A stretch of 36,753 nucleotides of DNA from Thioalkalivibrio halophilus (GCF_001995255.1 NZ_MUZR01000050.1:43266-80018); one strand, 5' to 3'. Shown: positions 1 through 8,027, counted from the first letter of the stretch. A program made the numbers and translations. Notes: generated by a model from the sequence alone, not told the origin.

Positions 1-82
1 TTCCCTGAGGGGTTGCTGTTTTATAGCTTGTTCCTGGCTGTGTTTCCTGTAACCAGCTGGCCGGGTGGACGCTCTCACCGTG
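1..82. other. window edge, no gene recognised
   Basis: This short stretch lies downstream of the tatD stop codon. I see no convincing reading frame, hairpin with a T-tract, or RNA gene in it. A gene whose body lies outside the window could end near here, but nothing shows it. Confidence 0.5.
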
Positions 83-904
83 TTACTCGCCTGATGCCAG
101 CGGCAGGTTGTAGAACGCGCGGGCGGTGGCGGTGGTGTGGGCGGCGAGGTCTTCCGGGGGTTCGTCGCGCAGTTGGGCCACGTATTCGCCGATGTGGGGG
201 AGGAAGGCGGGCTCGTTGCGCCGGCCGTTGCCGATCTTCTTGCCGGTGCCCTTGGGCAGGGTGCGCGGCAGCAGGTAGGGGGCGTCGGTCTCGATCATCA
301 GGCGACCGCGCGGGATGGTCGGCACCAGGGGGTGCAGGTGTTTGCCGCGGCGCTCGTCGCAGACCCAGCCGGTGATGCCGATGTGGCAGTCGAGGTCGAG
401 GTATTCGGCCAGGGCGTCGGCCTCGCCGGTAAAGCAGTGCACCACGGCGGCCGGTACCTTGTCGCGCCAGCGGCGCAGGATCTGCGCGAAGTCGTGGTGG
501 GCGTCGCGTTCGTGCAGGAACACCGGCAGGCCGAGATCGGCGGCCAGCTCCAGCTGGGCCTCGAAGGCGATGCGCTGCTGCGGGCGCGGCGAGTGGTCGC
601 GGTTGTAGTCCAGCCCCATCTCGCCCATGGCGACGACGTTGTCGTCCGCGCGGGCGAGGTCACTGAACCGCGCGGCGATCGCGTCGGTCCACTGCTTTGC
701 CAGGTGCGGATGCACGCCCAGGGTGGCGCGGCAGCAGTCCGGGTACTGGTCGGCGATCTTCAGGCACTTCTCGCTCTGGTGGGCGTCGGCGCCGGTGATC
801 AGCATCCAGGACACGCCGGCCTCGCGCGCGCGCTCGAGAACCTCGTCGCGTTCCTTGTTGAAGGATTCGTGGGTAAGGTTGAAGCAGATATCGATCCATT
901 CCAT
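83..904 (-). CDS. tatD: TatD family metal-dependent DNase
   Basis: This is a 273-residue TIM-barrel hydrolase of the TatD family, a cytoplasmic metal-dependent deoxyribonuclease implicated in DNA repair and quality control. Motifs run in the family order: NLTHESF near the N-terminus, GVHPH, GEMGLDYNR, LPVFLHERDAH, HCFTGE, GITGWVCDERRG, and IETDAPYLLPR followed by RRNEP. They match E. coli TatD more closely than YcfH or YjjV, because the GWVCDERRG and RRNEPAFLPHI blocks are TatD-like. The length is close to the usual 260 residues. The ATG at 904 directly precedes the conserved DICFNLTHESF start. The gene is divergent from pepN across a 158-bp gap. Promoter-like hexamers sit so close to the ATG that a leaderless mRNA is possible (inference). 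Confidence 0.93.
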   Translation of the reverse strand: MEWIDICFNLTHESFNKERDEVLERAREAGVSWMLITGADAHQSEKCLKIADQYPDCCRATLGVHPHLAKQWTDAIAARFSDLARADDNVVAMGEMGLDYNRDHSPRPQQRIAFEAQLELAADLGLPVFLHERDAHHDFAQILRRWRDKVPAAVVHCFTGEADALAEYLDLDCHIGITGWVCDERRGKHLHPLVPTIPRGRLMIETDAPYLLPRTLPKGTGKKIGNGRRNEPAFLPHIGEYVAQLRDEPPEDLAAHTTATARAFYNLPLASGE

Positions 905-911
905 GCGCGGT

Positions 912-940
912 ATGCTAACGGATTGGACGCACAGTGCCAG
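912..940 (-). promoter_or_regulatory. candidate tatD promoter, very short or no leader
   Basis: On the minus strand a -35-like CTGGCA (935-940) and a -10-like TAGCAT (912-917) are separated by 17 nt, each matching four of six consensus positions. Only 7 nt separate the -10 box from the tatD ATG, so transcription would begin at or next to the start codon. No Shine-Dalgarno sequence fits in that space. This is pattern matching only. Confidence 0.35.
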
Positions 941-1062
941 TTCCCCGGCTCCGTCATCGCGGAAACCCGGTCGTTACAATGACGGCGCTGGCGTCCGGGT
1001 TTGGAGTGGATGCAGCGGCGGCGTGTTAAACCACTGGCAATGTTTTTGATCTGGAGTCTGGA

Positions 1063-3702
1063 ATGCGTGATGCGAACCCCCAGCCGGTCTATCTGAGCGA
1101 GTACCAGTCGCCGGCGTTCGAGGTGGAGGACCTGGAACTGGATTTCGATCTGGCCGCGGCGACCACCGAGGTGACGACGCGCATGGCGGTGCGCCGCAAC
1201 CCGCAGGCGGCGGAGCCGGGAGCACCGCTGCGGTTGTACGGTGACGGCGTGGAGCTGGTGTCGCTGACGGTGGATGGCGCGGAGCCGGGCGAGGGCATGC
1301 TGGAAGAAGACGCCGACGGCCTGCTGTTGCACGGCCTGCCGGAAGCGGCGCGGCTGGAGATCGTCAGCCGCTGCCACCCGGAGCAGAACACCGCGCTGGA
1401 AGGCCTGTACGCCTCCAGCGGCAACCTCTGCACCCAGTGCGAGCCGGAGGGCTTTCGCCGCATCACATTCTTCCCCGACCGCCCGGATGTGCTGACCACC
1501 TACCGCGTGCGCCTGGAGGCGGACCGGGCGCAGTACCCGGTGTTGCTGGCCAACGGCAACCGCGTGGAGGCCGGCGAGCTGGACGGCGGGCGCCACTATG
1601 CGGTGTGGGAGGATCCGTTCCTGAAGCCGTCGTACCTGTTTGCACTGGTCGCGGGGGATCTGGCCTGCCAGCGCGACACCTTCACCACGATGTCCGGGCG
1701 CGAGGTTCAGCTTGAACTGTACGTGGAGGCGCACAACGCCGATCGTTGCGACCACGCGCTGGCCTCGCTGAAGCGCGCGATGCGCTATGACGAGGAGGCC
1801 TTCGGCCGCGAATACGATCTCGACGTGTACATGATCGTCGCGGTGGACGACTTCAACATGGGGGCAATGGAGAACAAGGGGTTGAACCTGTTCAACGCCA
1901 AGTACGTGCTGGCCAGCCCCGACACCGCCACCGACGACGACTTCGTCGCCATCGAGTCGGTGATCGCCCACGAGTACTTCCACAACTGGTCGGGCAACCG
2001 CGTGACCTGCCGCGACTGGTTCCAGCTGTCGCTGAAGGAGGGGCTCACGGTCTTCCGCGACCAGGAGTTCACCACCGACTGCACGCTGTACGGGGTCAAG
2101 CGCATCGACGATGTCTCGCTGCTGCGCGCCCATCAGTTCCCCGAGGACGCCGGTCCGCTGGCGCACCCGGTGCGCCCGGATCATTACGCCGAGATCAACA
2201 ATTTCTACACCCTGACGGTGTACGAGAAGGGCGCGGAGCTGATCCGCATGCTGCGCACCCTGATCGGGCGCGAGACCTTCCGCCGCGGGCTGGATGTCTA
2301 CTTCGAGCGCTTCGATGGCCAGGCGGTGACCACCGACGACTTCGTGGCCGTGATGGCCGAGGTCAGCGGGCGCGACCTGACGGCATTCAAGCGCTGGTAC
2401 ACCCAGGCCGGCACCCCGCACGTGACCGCCGCCACCGCGCAGGATGGCTCCACCGGCGAGTTCCGCATCAGCCTGGGGCAGTACACCCCGCCGACGCCGG
2501 GCCAGGAACACAAGGAGCCGGTGGTCATCCCGGTACGGGTGGCGATGCTGGATGACGACGGGCGGCGCATCCGCGGGCGCCTGGAGGGCGGCCCGGAGCA
2601 GGATGAATGGGTGCTGGAGCTCGACCGCTCCGAGCGCAGTTTCCATTTCGACGAACTCTCGGCGACCCCGCGGGCCGTGTCCTGGCTGCGCGGTTTCTCC
2701 GCGCCGGTGATCCTGGAGGCCAACCAGAGCGCGACGACCCTGGCCCACCTGCTGGCCCATGACGACGATGCCTTCAGTCGCTGGGAAGCGGCGCAGACCC
2801 TGATGCGGCGCGCGATCCGGGCGCGCATCGAGGACGACGCCGCCGACTCGGTGCTGGAGGCGGAAATCCAGCACGCCCTGGCGGCCCTGCTGGAGGATCC
2901 GGCGATCGAGCCCGTGCTGCTGGCCACGATCCTCCAGCTGCCGCCGCCGCGCGAGCTGGCGGAGCTGTTCGACTGCGTGGACCCGGTGCGCCTGCGGGCC
3001 GAGCGTGATGCCCTGGAGGCGCGGCTGTACGCCCCGCTGGCGGACCGGCTGCGCGAGCGCCAGCCGAAGCTGGACGATATCGACAACGGCGCGTTCACCG
3101 CCGATGCCATGGGGCAGAGGCGCCTGCGCAACCGCCTGCTGGCATTGCGGGTGGCGGCCGGTGACGAATCCGCGGTGCCCGAGGTGCTGGAGCAGTACCG
3201 CAAGGCCCGCAGCCAGACCATGCGCATGGGGGCGTTGAATGCCATCAACGACCTGAACCACGAGGCCCGGGCCCTGCTGCTGGCCGACTTCGAGCGGCGC
3301 TACCACGACGACCCGCTGGTGCTGGACAAGTACTTCGGCCTGCAGGCGGCCAGCCAGGTGTCGGGCGGTTTCGACCGCCTGGAGTACCTGCTGCAGCATC
3401 CCGGGTTCCGCTGGTCCAACCCCAACCGCGTGCGCGCGGTGCTGGGCCCGTTCATGGCCCGCAACGAACGCCATTTCCACCAGGCCGACGGCGAGGGCTA
3501 CCATCGCATTGCCGGCTTCGTGGAGAAGCTGGACAGGATGAACCCGCAGACCGCCGCGCGTCTGGTGCAGCCGCTGACCCGCTGGCGCAAGGTGGATCCG
3601 GCGCGCGGCGAGCAGATGCGCGCGGAACTCGAGCGCCTTGCCGCCCTCGAAATCTCGCGCGACCTGCGTGACGTGATCGAGCGCGCGCTGGCCGACGCCT
3701 GA
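1063..3702 (+). CDS. pepN: aminopeptidase N (M1 family zinc metallopeptidase)
   Basis: This 879-residue protein is close to the 870 residues of E. coli PepN, which removes N-terminal amino acids from peptides in the cytoplasm. The exopeptidase motif GAMEN lies at residues 267-271. The zinc-binding HEYFH is at 303-307, with the third ligand Glu326 in LSLKEGLTVF. The surrounding NWSGNRVTCRDWFQ block is typical of the gammaproteobacterial PepN subfamily. The N-terminal beta domain (about 1-190), the catalytic domain (about 190-440) and a long C-terminal helical domain are all present without a break. The ATG at 1063 gives the N-terminus expected for the family. It stands alone, divergent from tatD, and is followed by a repeat-filled intergenic region. 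Confidence 0.97.
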   Translation: MRDANPQPVYLSEYQSPAFEVEDLELDFDLAAATTEVTTRMAVRRNPQAAEPGAPLRLYGDGVELVSLTVDGAEPGEGMLEEDADGLLLHGLPEAARLEIVSRCHPEQNTALEGLYASSGNLCTQCEPEGFRRITFFPDRPDVLTTYRVRLEADRAQYPVLLANGNRVEAGELDGGRHYAVWEDPFLKPSYLFALVAGDLACQRDTFTTMSGREVQLELYVEAHNADRCDHALASLKRAMRYDEEAFGREYDLDVYMIVAVDDFNMGAMENKGLNLFNAKYVLASPDTATDDDFVAIESVIAHEYFHNWSGNRVTCRDWFQLSLKEGLTVFRDQEFTTDCTLYGVKRIDDVSLLRAHQFPEDAGPLAHPVRPDHYAEINNFYTLTVYEKGAELIRMLRTLIGRETFRRGLDVYFERFDGQAVTTDDFVAVMAEVSGRDLTAFKRWYTQAGTPHVTAATAQDGSTGEFRISLGQYTPPTPGQEHKEPVVIPVRVAMLDDDGRRIRGRLEGGPEQDEWVLELDRSERSFHFDELSATPRAVSWLRGFSAPVILEANQSATTLAHLLAHDDDAFSRWEAAQTLMRRAIRARIEDDAADSVLEAEIQHALAALLEDPAIEPVLLATILQLPPPRELAELFDCVDPVRLRAERDALEARLYAPLADRLRERQPKLDDIDNGAFTADAMGQRRLRNRLLALRVAAGDESAVPEVLEQYRKARSQTMRMGALNAINDLNHEARALLLADFERRYHDDPLVLDKYFGLQAASQVSGGFDRLEYLLQHPGFRWSNPNRVRAVLGPFMARNERHFHQADGEGYHRIAGFVEKLDRMNPQTAARLVQPLTRWRKVDPARGEQMRAELERLAALEISRDLRDVIERALADA

Positions 3703-3705
3703 ATC

Positions 3706-3727
3706 GGCCAGAGGGCTGGCCTCCCAC
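3706..3727 (+). repeat. REP-like palindrome, copy 1 of a head-to-head pair
   Basis: A perfect 6-bp stem GGCCAG/CTGGCC (3706-3711 with 3716-3721) closes an AGGG loop and is followed by the tail TCCCAC. Read on the minus strand it starts with GTGGGAG and then the hairpin, the layout of REP elements mobilised by RAYT transposases. It begins 3 nt after the pepN stop and forms an inverted pair with the copy at 3736-3758. Confidence 0.6.
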
Positions 3728-3735
3728 GGGCGCTT

Positions 3736-3758
3736 GTAGGAGCGCAGCCCCCTGCGCG
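3736..3758 (+). repeat. REP-like palindrome, copy 2 of the pair
   Basis: The element reads GTAGGA and then a perfect 6-bp stem GCGCAG/CTGCGC (3742-3747 with 3752-3757) around a CCCC loop. It is the reverse-oriented partner of the copy at 3706-3727. The stem bases differ but still pair, while the GTRGGAG head is conserved. A third good copy lies at 9012-9033. The head-to-head arrangement resembles a BIME. Confidence 0.6.
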
Positions 3759-3783
3759 ACCCGCCCGCGCCGGGTCCCGGTCC

Positions 3784-3820
3784 GGAGGTTGCCGCGTCGC
3801 CTTCGGCTCCTCGCAACGAC
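3784..3820 (-). repeat. GTCRTYGCGAGG-type palindromic repeat, left copy
   Basis: Read on the minus strand this element begins GTCGTTGCGAGGAGCC and ends CGCGGCAACCTCC. That is the layout of a dispersed palindrome that I know from many bacterial genomes (GTCATTGCGAGG ... GTGGCAATCTC). Its outer arms GTTGC and GCAAC pair. A second copy in the opposite orientation follows at 3839-3873. Confidence 0.6.
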
Positions 3821-3838
3821 GGGGCTGGAGGGGTTCCC

Positions 3839-3873
3839 GTCATCGCGAGGCGCGCAGCGCCGTGGCGATCTCC
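3839..3873 (+). repeat. GTCRTYGCGAGG-type palindromic repeat, right copy
   Basis: On the plus strand this begins GTCATCGCGAGGCGC and ends CGTGGCGATCTCC. The outer arms ATCGC and GCGAT pair, as do the inner GGCGC and GCGCC. It is the inverted partner of the copy at 3784-3820, with 18 nt between them. The arms differ between the copies in a compensated way (GTTGC/GCAAC against ATCGC/GCGAT), so pairing appears conserved. Confidence 0.6.
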
Positions 3874-3996
3874 GCGGGTGCCCCCGGCGCCGGATTGTAG
3901 AATGCCGGGGTTGCGTCCACAGGGAGCCGCGGGTTGTGGTAGTTTCTTGCGTGGTTACCGGGTGGCACCGCCCCTCGAGACGAGGTTTCGACTGAC

Positions 3997-4470
3997 GTGA
4001 AACGGGTCTTCCAACAACTGCTGTGCTGGATGCTGGTGGCGGCGATTGCCGGCCTGCCGGCGGTGGCTGCGGCAGTGGGCATGGAAGATGGTCACGTCGG
4101 TCATGCGGCGATGCACGGAACCCCGTCCGCCGATGATCCGCACGCTCGTCACGGGCAGGACCATGCCCATGGTGCCGACCGGCACTACCATCATGGGCAT
4201 GGTCAGCACACCGGCCATGCCGATGAGTCGCATGACGATCACCATGCCCCCGCGACATCCGATGCTTCCCATGCCGGCGACCCGCTCGGGCACGCCGACT
4301 GCGTGGACGCCAGCTGTCTGGCCAGTTGCTCGGCCTGCGGTCACTGCCAGGGTATGCCGACTTCGTCCGGCACCGATGTCCCGGACCCGGTGAAGCAGGC
4401 CATGAGCCTGTATTCCTTCCAGAGCGGTCCGCCCGCGGCCGCGTTGTACCGCCCCCCGATCCTCTCCTGA
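3997..4470 (+). CDS. exported His/Cys-rich metal-binding protein (CopL-like)
   Basis: This 157-residue protein has an N-terminal hydrophobic signal segment (about residues 8-26). A highly His-rich stretch follows (about 30-85, many H-G, H-x-H and D-H pairs). A Cys cluster lies at positions 102, 107, 111, 114 and 117. The C-terminus ends in LYRPPILS, an ending I associate with short CopL-type copper-responsive proteins. It starts at GTG 3997, with GAGG about 12 nt upstream. A role in binding copper in the periplasm, or in signalling copper to the downstream operon, fits both composition and neighbours. The family assignment is tentative, because the His-rich body is low complexity and carries little family signal. 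Confidence 0.6.
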   Translation: MKRVFQQLLCWMLVAAIAGLPAVAAAVGMEDGHVGHAAMHGTPSADDPHARHGQDHAHGADRHYHHGHGQHTGHADESHDDHHAPATSDASHAGDPLGHADCVDASCLASCSACGHCQGMPTSSGTDVPDPVKQAMSLYSFQSGPPAAALYRPPILS

Positions 4471-4600
4471 TCTGACTTACCGGCCCGAGTGCCGGAGCTG
4501 TCCGCACGTCCGGGTTCCACCCGGTGCTGGCGGATGGCAAGGCCGTGTCGCGCGTTCGCGCGGGATGCGGAATCGAAGTCCGATCAAGGAGATTTTCACG

Positions 4601-6124
4601 ATGCGAGCAACCCGATTGCTGCTCCCCGTCGTGTCGGTGCTGTTCCTCGCCGGCTGCGCGGTCACCGCGCCCGAGCTGGATCGCTCCGATCTGGCGGAGG
4701 ATGTCTCGGTGCAGGGGATCGACCTGCCCGAGTCGGAGATGCCCCGACCCTCCGGCGAGCTGACGCTCGAGGAGGCCATTCATCAGGCCCTGTGGCGCAA
4801 CCCGCGCATGCAGCAGGCCTACGCCGAACTGGATCTGACGGCCGCCGACGTGGTCGAGGCCGCCCAGTTCTCCAATCCCACCCTGTCGCTGTCGGTGATG
4901 CGCCCCGAGGGCGGTGGCGGCAACGAGACCGGGGTCGGTCTGGCCTGGGGGATCTCCGGCCTGCTGATGCGCAGTGCGCGTCAGGACATCGCCGAGGCCC
5001 ACTGGGAGTCCACCCGTCTGCAGCTGGCCGAGGGCATGGTGGCCCTGGCCTCGGACACCGAACGTGCCTGGTATGACGCGGTGGCCGCGCGTCAGCGGGC
5101 GCAGGTGCAGGCATTGGAGGCCCGTGCCGCGGATCTCGGTTCGCTGCTGGGCGAACGCTTTTATGACGCCGGCAACAAGACTGACCTGAAGCGGGCTCAG
5201 CTGAATATCCGGGCCGCCGAAGCTCGCCTGAAGCTCGAGGATGCACGGCAGCGCGAGCGCGAGACCCGTCTGCGTCTGGCGCACCTGATGGGGCTGCCCG
5301 GTCACGTCGATGACTGGGAGGTCCCCGGCAAGCTGCCACTGCCGCTGGCCGGCGTGGAGGATCGCGAGGCCCTGGTCGAGCAGGCCCTGGAGCAGCGTCT
5401 GGATCTGCGGGCCCTGGATCACGCCCTGGAGGGGCTCACCGAGGGCGTGGCCCTGGTGCGGCGCTATCGCTGGCTGGGCGACATCGAGCCCGGTATCGAG
5501 TTCGAGCGCGAGACCGATGGCACCCGCCTGTGGGGCGGAGGCATCTCCTTCACCCTGCCGATCTTCAATCAGAACCAGGCCGGCATCGCCCGTGCCGAGG
5601 CGCGGCTGGAGGACGGCGAGGCCCGGAAGGCCGAACTGGAGCAGGCCGTGACCGCTGACGTCCACCAGCATTTCGTGCGGCTGAATCACAACCGTGACAA
5701 GTTCAGCACCAAGCGCTACGAACTGGTTCCGGCTCGCGAGATCGAGGTGGAGCGCATGCAGGAACGCGTGAACTTCATGTTCGACGATGTCTTCGACCTG
5801 CTCGAGACCAAGCAGGAAGAGCTCGCCGACTGGCAGCGCGCGGTGGCCGCGCTGGGTGATTACTGGCGGGCCCGGGTGGATCTGACCTTTAGCGTGGCCG
5901 GCGAACTGCCGGGCGGGATGCCGGGTGACGAGGGGTACCTTGAGACCGACGGTCTCGAACATGATCCGTCCGCGATGGATCACGGCCACGGGGACCACGG
6001 AGATCACGGAGATCACGGAGATCACGGAGATCACGGAGATCACGGGGACCACGAGGATCACGAGGATCACGACCATGGCGATCACGGTGACCACGGCGAC
6101 AACGGTCACGGAGGGCATCACTGA
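4601..6124 (+). CDS. TolC-family outer-membrane efflux lipoprotein with His-rich tail
   Basis: This 507-residue protein starts with a lipoprotein signal ending in LFLAGC (Cys19). The paired TolC repeats follow: LTLEEAIHQALWRNPRMQQAYAEL near residue 50, and a second helical repeat with GISFTLPIFNQNQAGIARAEARLEDGEARKAEL-type text in the 310s-350s. It is related to CzcC/CusC outer-membrane factors. The C-terminal 49 residues (about 459-507) are almost entirely G-D-H and E-D-H repeats, which would hang in the periplasm and bind metal. The start at 4601 is chosen because AAGGAG lies 9 nt upstream and the signal peptide begins there; an ATG at 4565 lacks both. No inner-membrane or adaptor partner lies nearby. 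In position it replaces CopB of classical copABCD. Its stop overlaps the next start as TGATG. Confidence 0.9.
   Translation: MRATRLLLPVVSVLFLAGCAVTAPELDRSDLAEDVSVQGIDLPESEMPRPSGELTLEEAIHQALWRNPRMQQAYAELDLTAADVVEAAQFSNPTLSLSVMRPEGGGGNETGVGLAWGISGLLMRSARQDIAEAHWESTRLQLAEGMVALASDTERAWYDAVAARQRAQVQALEARAADLGSLLGERFYDAGNKTDLKRAQLNIRAAEARLKLEDARQRERETRLRLAHLMGLPGHVDDWEVPGKLPLPLAGVEDREALVEQALEQRLDLRALDHALEGLTEGVALVRRYRWLGDIEPGIEFERETDGTRLWGGGISFTLPIFNQNQAGIARAEARLEDGEARKAELEQAVTADVHQHFVRLNHNRDKFSTKRYELVPAREIEVERMQERVNFMFDDVFDLLETKQEELADWQRAVAALGDYWRARVDLTFSVAGELPGGMPGDEGYLETDGLEHDPSAMDHGHGDHGDHGDHGDHGDHGDHGDHEDHEDHDHGDHGDHGDNGHGGHH
5993..6046 (+). repeat. in-frame 9-bp tandem repeat encoding Gly-Asp-His
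   Basis: Six consecutive 9-bp units of the form GAYCACGGR run from 5993 to 6046. The four from 6002 to 6037 are identical (GATCACGGA). Because the unit is a multiple of three, slippage would lengthen or shorten the His-rich tail of the TolC-like protein without breaking its frame. Degenerate units continue on both sides. Confidence 0.85.
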
Positions 6125-7548
6125 TGAAACGGCGTAATTTCCTGCTGGCCGCCGGCGCGGCAATGCTGCCGGCAACCACCCTGACCCGGGTGATGGCCGA
6201 AACGGGTCACGAGCACCACAACGAGGGCGACGCCACGCCCGGCGAGCGCACCGAACAGGGCTACATGCCGGTGCACACGCCGAACGGCTGGACCCTGCCG
6301 TATGAAATGAACAACGGGGTGAAGGAGTTCCACCTGGTCGCCGAGGAGATCGAGCACGAGTTCGCGCCCGGCTCGGTGGCGAAGTGCTGGGGCTACAACG
6401 GCACTACCCCGGGGCCGACCATCGAGGCGGTGGAGGGCGACCGGGTCCGCATCTACGTGACCAATCGCCTGCCGGAATACACTTCGGTGCACTGGCACGG
6501 CATCCACCTGCCCTCGGGCATGGACGGGGTGAAGGGCGTGACCCAGCCGCCGATCCATCCGGGCGAGACCTTCGTCTACGAGTTCGAGCTGAACCAGCAC
6601 GGCACGCACATGTATCACCCGCATGCCGACGAGATGGTGCAGATGGCGATGGGGATGATGGGGATGTTCATCATCCACCCGAAGGACGGCGAGATCGAGC
6701 CGGTGGACCGCGACTACGCGATCCTGCTGCACAACTGGGGCCTGCACCCGGGCACGCGCACGCCGGACCCGTCCATCATGGTCGATTTCGACCTGTGGTC
6801 GATGAACTCGAAGGTGTTCCCGGCCATCGACTCGCTGGTGGCGAAGACCGGCGAGCGCGTGCGCATCCGCATGGGCAACCTGTCGATGTGGAACCACCCG
6901 ATGCATGTGCACGGGGTGTCGTTCGAGGTCACCGGTTCCGACGGCGGGCGCTGGCCGCGCGAGCAGTGGCGCAAGGAGACCACCGAGATCGTCGCGGTCG
7001 GCCAGACCCGCGATATCGAGTTCATCGCACCGCCGGGCGACTGGGCGTTCCACTGCCACATGACCCACCACACCATGAACCCGATGGGGCATGGCATCGC
7101 CAATCCCCTGGGGGTGGATCAGTCCGGCATAGAAGAAGAGATCCGCAGCATCCTGCCGGGCTACATGGCCATGGGCGAGCACGGCATGGCGGATCACCAG
7201 GACCACACCGACGGCGGCCACATGCCGGGCCCGGAAAACACTCTGGCGATGGGCATGGGCCACGGGCCGTTCGGCAACATCGGCATGGGCGGCATGTTCA
7301 CCCTGATCAAGGTCCGCGACGACCTCGAACCCGGGGATTTCCGCGACCCGGGCTGGTACTGGCACCCGGACGGGGAGGTGGCCCACAAGGTGAGCGACGA
7401 CCCCGAATTCGGCAGCCCGGTACGTCGCGGCAAGCTGGCGGATGCCGACTCCGAGAAGCTCCCGACCCCCGATCGTGATGCCCATGGCGGGCACGGCGGC
7501 CACGGGGGGAATGGAGGACACAATGGCCACGATGGCCATGACCACTGA
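6124..7548 (+). CDS. Tat-exported multicopper oxidase (CopA-like, copper tolerance)
   Basis: This 474-residue cupredoxin enzyme probably oxidises Cu(I) or binds excess copper in the periplasm. The N-terminus MKRRNFLLAAGAAML is a twin-arginine signal. All four copper-site motifs are present: HWHG (123-126), HMYHPH (162-167), HPMHVHG (258-264) and HCHMTHHTMNPM (310-321). The last gives the type-1 ligands Cys311, His316 and Met321. After it come Met- and His-rich segments and a C-terminal G-G-H tail, a likely copper store. It begins within the stop of the TolC-like gene (TGATG), so the two are translationally coupled. copC and copD follow 110 nt later. The enzyme is shorter than PcoA/CopA (about 600 residues), so I avoid the symbol copA. 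Confidence 0.93.
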   Translation: MKRRNFLLAAGAAMLPATTLTRVMAETGHEHHNEGDATPGERTEQGYMPVHTPNGWTLPYEMNNGVKEFHLVAEEIEHEFAPGSVAKCWGYNGTTPGPTIEAVEGDRVRIYVTNRLPEYTSVHWHGIHLPSGMDGVKGVTQPPIHPGETFVYEFELNQHGTHMYHPHADEMVQMAMGMMGMFIIHPKDGEIEPVDRDYAILLHNWGLHPGTRTPDPSIMVDFDLWSMNSKVFPAIDSLVAKTGERVRIRMGNLSMWNHPMHVHGVSFEVTGSDGGRWPREQWRKETTEIVAVGQTRDIEFIAPPGDWAFHCHMTHHTMNPMGHGIANPLGVDQSGIEEEIRSILPGYMAMGEHGMADHQDHTDGGHMPGPENTLAMGMGHGPFGNIGMGGMFTLIKVRDDLEPGDFRDPGWYWHPDGEVAHKVSDDPEFGSPVRRGKLADADSEKLPTPDRDAHGGHGGHGGNGGHNGHDGHDH

Positions 7549-7551
7549 GTG

Positions 7552-7588
7552 ACCGCCGGCATGGGCGCCGGGACTGCGAGCCGGCGGT
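7552..7588 (+). other. intercistronic stem-loop between oxidase and copC
   Basis: A perfect 9-bp inverted repeat, ACCGCCGGC (7552-7560) and GCCGGCGGT (7580-7588), flanks a 19-nt loop just after the oxidase stop codon. There is no T-run after it, so it is not a typical intrinsic terminator. It could protect the 3' end of the upstream message, or weaken read-through into copC (inference). Confidence 0.45.
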
Positions 7589-7658
7589 TCCCGGTGGCCT
7601 GTGGCCGGCGGACTCTGACACGACAAGACTGCACCCGAACAACGAAAAGGATGAAATC

Positions 7659-8024
7659 ATGACGATGATCACGCGCAACACCCTGCTGTCCGGCCTTGCG
7701 GCCCTGCTTCTGGCCGTTGCCACCCCGTTGCTGGCCCACGAGGGCGAGATGGGGCAGGTGCCCAATGATGGCTCCACGGTCCAGGGCACCCCCGAGGAGA
7801 TCGGGATCCACTTCGATGGCGCGATGCGCATCACCCAGTTCGACGTGACCGGCCCGCAGGGTCGGGTCTCCCTTGAGAACCAGCCGGGCAATGAGTCGAC
7901 CGAGGAATACCGCGTGCGGCCGGCCGGCTCGATGGAGCCCGGCAGCTATGAAGTCCGCTGGCGCGGTCTGGCCCGTGACGGACACATGATGTCCGACACC
8001 TTCCGCTTTACCGTGGAAGACTGA
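7659..8024 (+). CDS. copC: CopC-family periplasmic copper-binding protein
   Basis: This 121-residue secreted protein has a Sec signal ending at about LLA-HEGEM, so the mature N-terminus would begin with histidine, as CopC copper sites require. The rest is a small beta-sandwich ending in GLARDGHMMSDTFRFTV, matching the DGHxxSGxxxFxV signature of the family. AAAGG lies 8 nt before the ATG at 7659; a second in-frame ATG two codons later is also possible. copD follows after 3 nt. CopC is thought to carry copper in the periplasm and pass it to CopD. Confidence 0.92.
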   Translation: MTMITRNTLLSGLAALLLAVATPLLAHEGEMGQVPNDGSTVQGTPEEIGIHFDGAMRITQFDVTGPQGRVSLENQPGNESTEEYRVRPAGSMEPGSYEVRWRGLARDGHMMSDTFRFTVED

Positions 8025-8027
8025 GCG

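Larger units (their letters stand above)
3703..3996. other. repeat-filled intergenic region between pepN and the copper cluster
   Basis: These 294 bp carry no gene I can support. The first 170 bp are occupied by two pairs of inverted palindromic repeats, annotated separately. The last 120 bp precede the GTG start of the His-rich gene and should hold its promoter. A -10-like TAGAAT is at 3898-3903, but no good -35 lies 16-18 nt upstream. I see no CueR-type dyad. Confidence 0.6.

Noticed and set aside
799-3843. Very long minus-strand open frame of 1014 codons opposite pepN
   Set aside because: It is antisense to pepN, is rich in Arg/His/Gln/Ala without any domain, and arises from GC-rich codon bias. 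The plus-strand frame has all PepN motifs.
3902-4000. 33-codon ORF ending in GTGA over the start of the His-rich gene, a possible leader peptide
   Set aside because: It has no Shine-Dalgarno, its ATG is part of the TAGAAT-like sequence, and no His, Cys or Met pattern suggests copper sensing. Chance is the simpler reading.
5993-6120. CRISPR-like array
   Set aside because: The repeats are contiguous 9-bp in-frame coding units without spacers.
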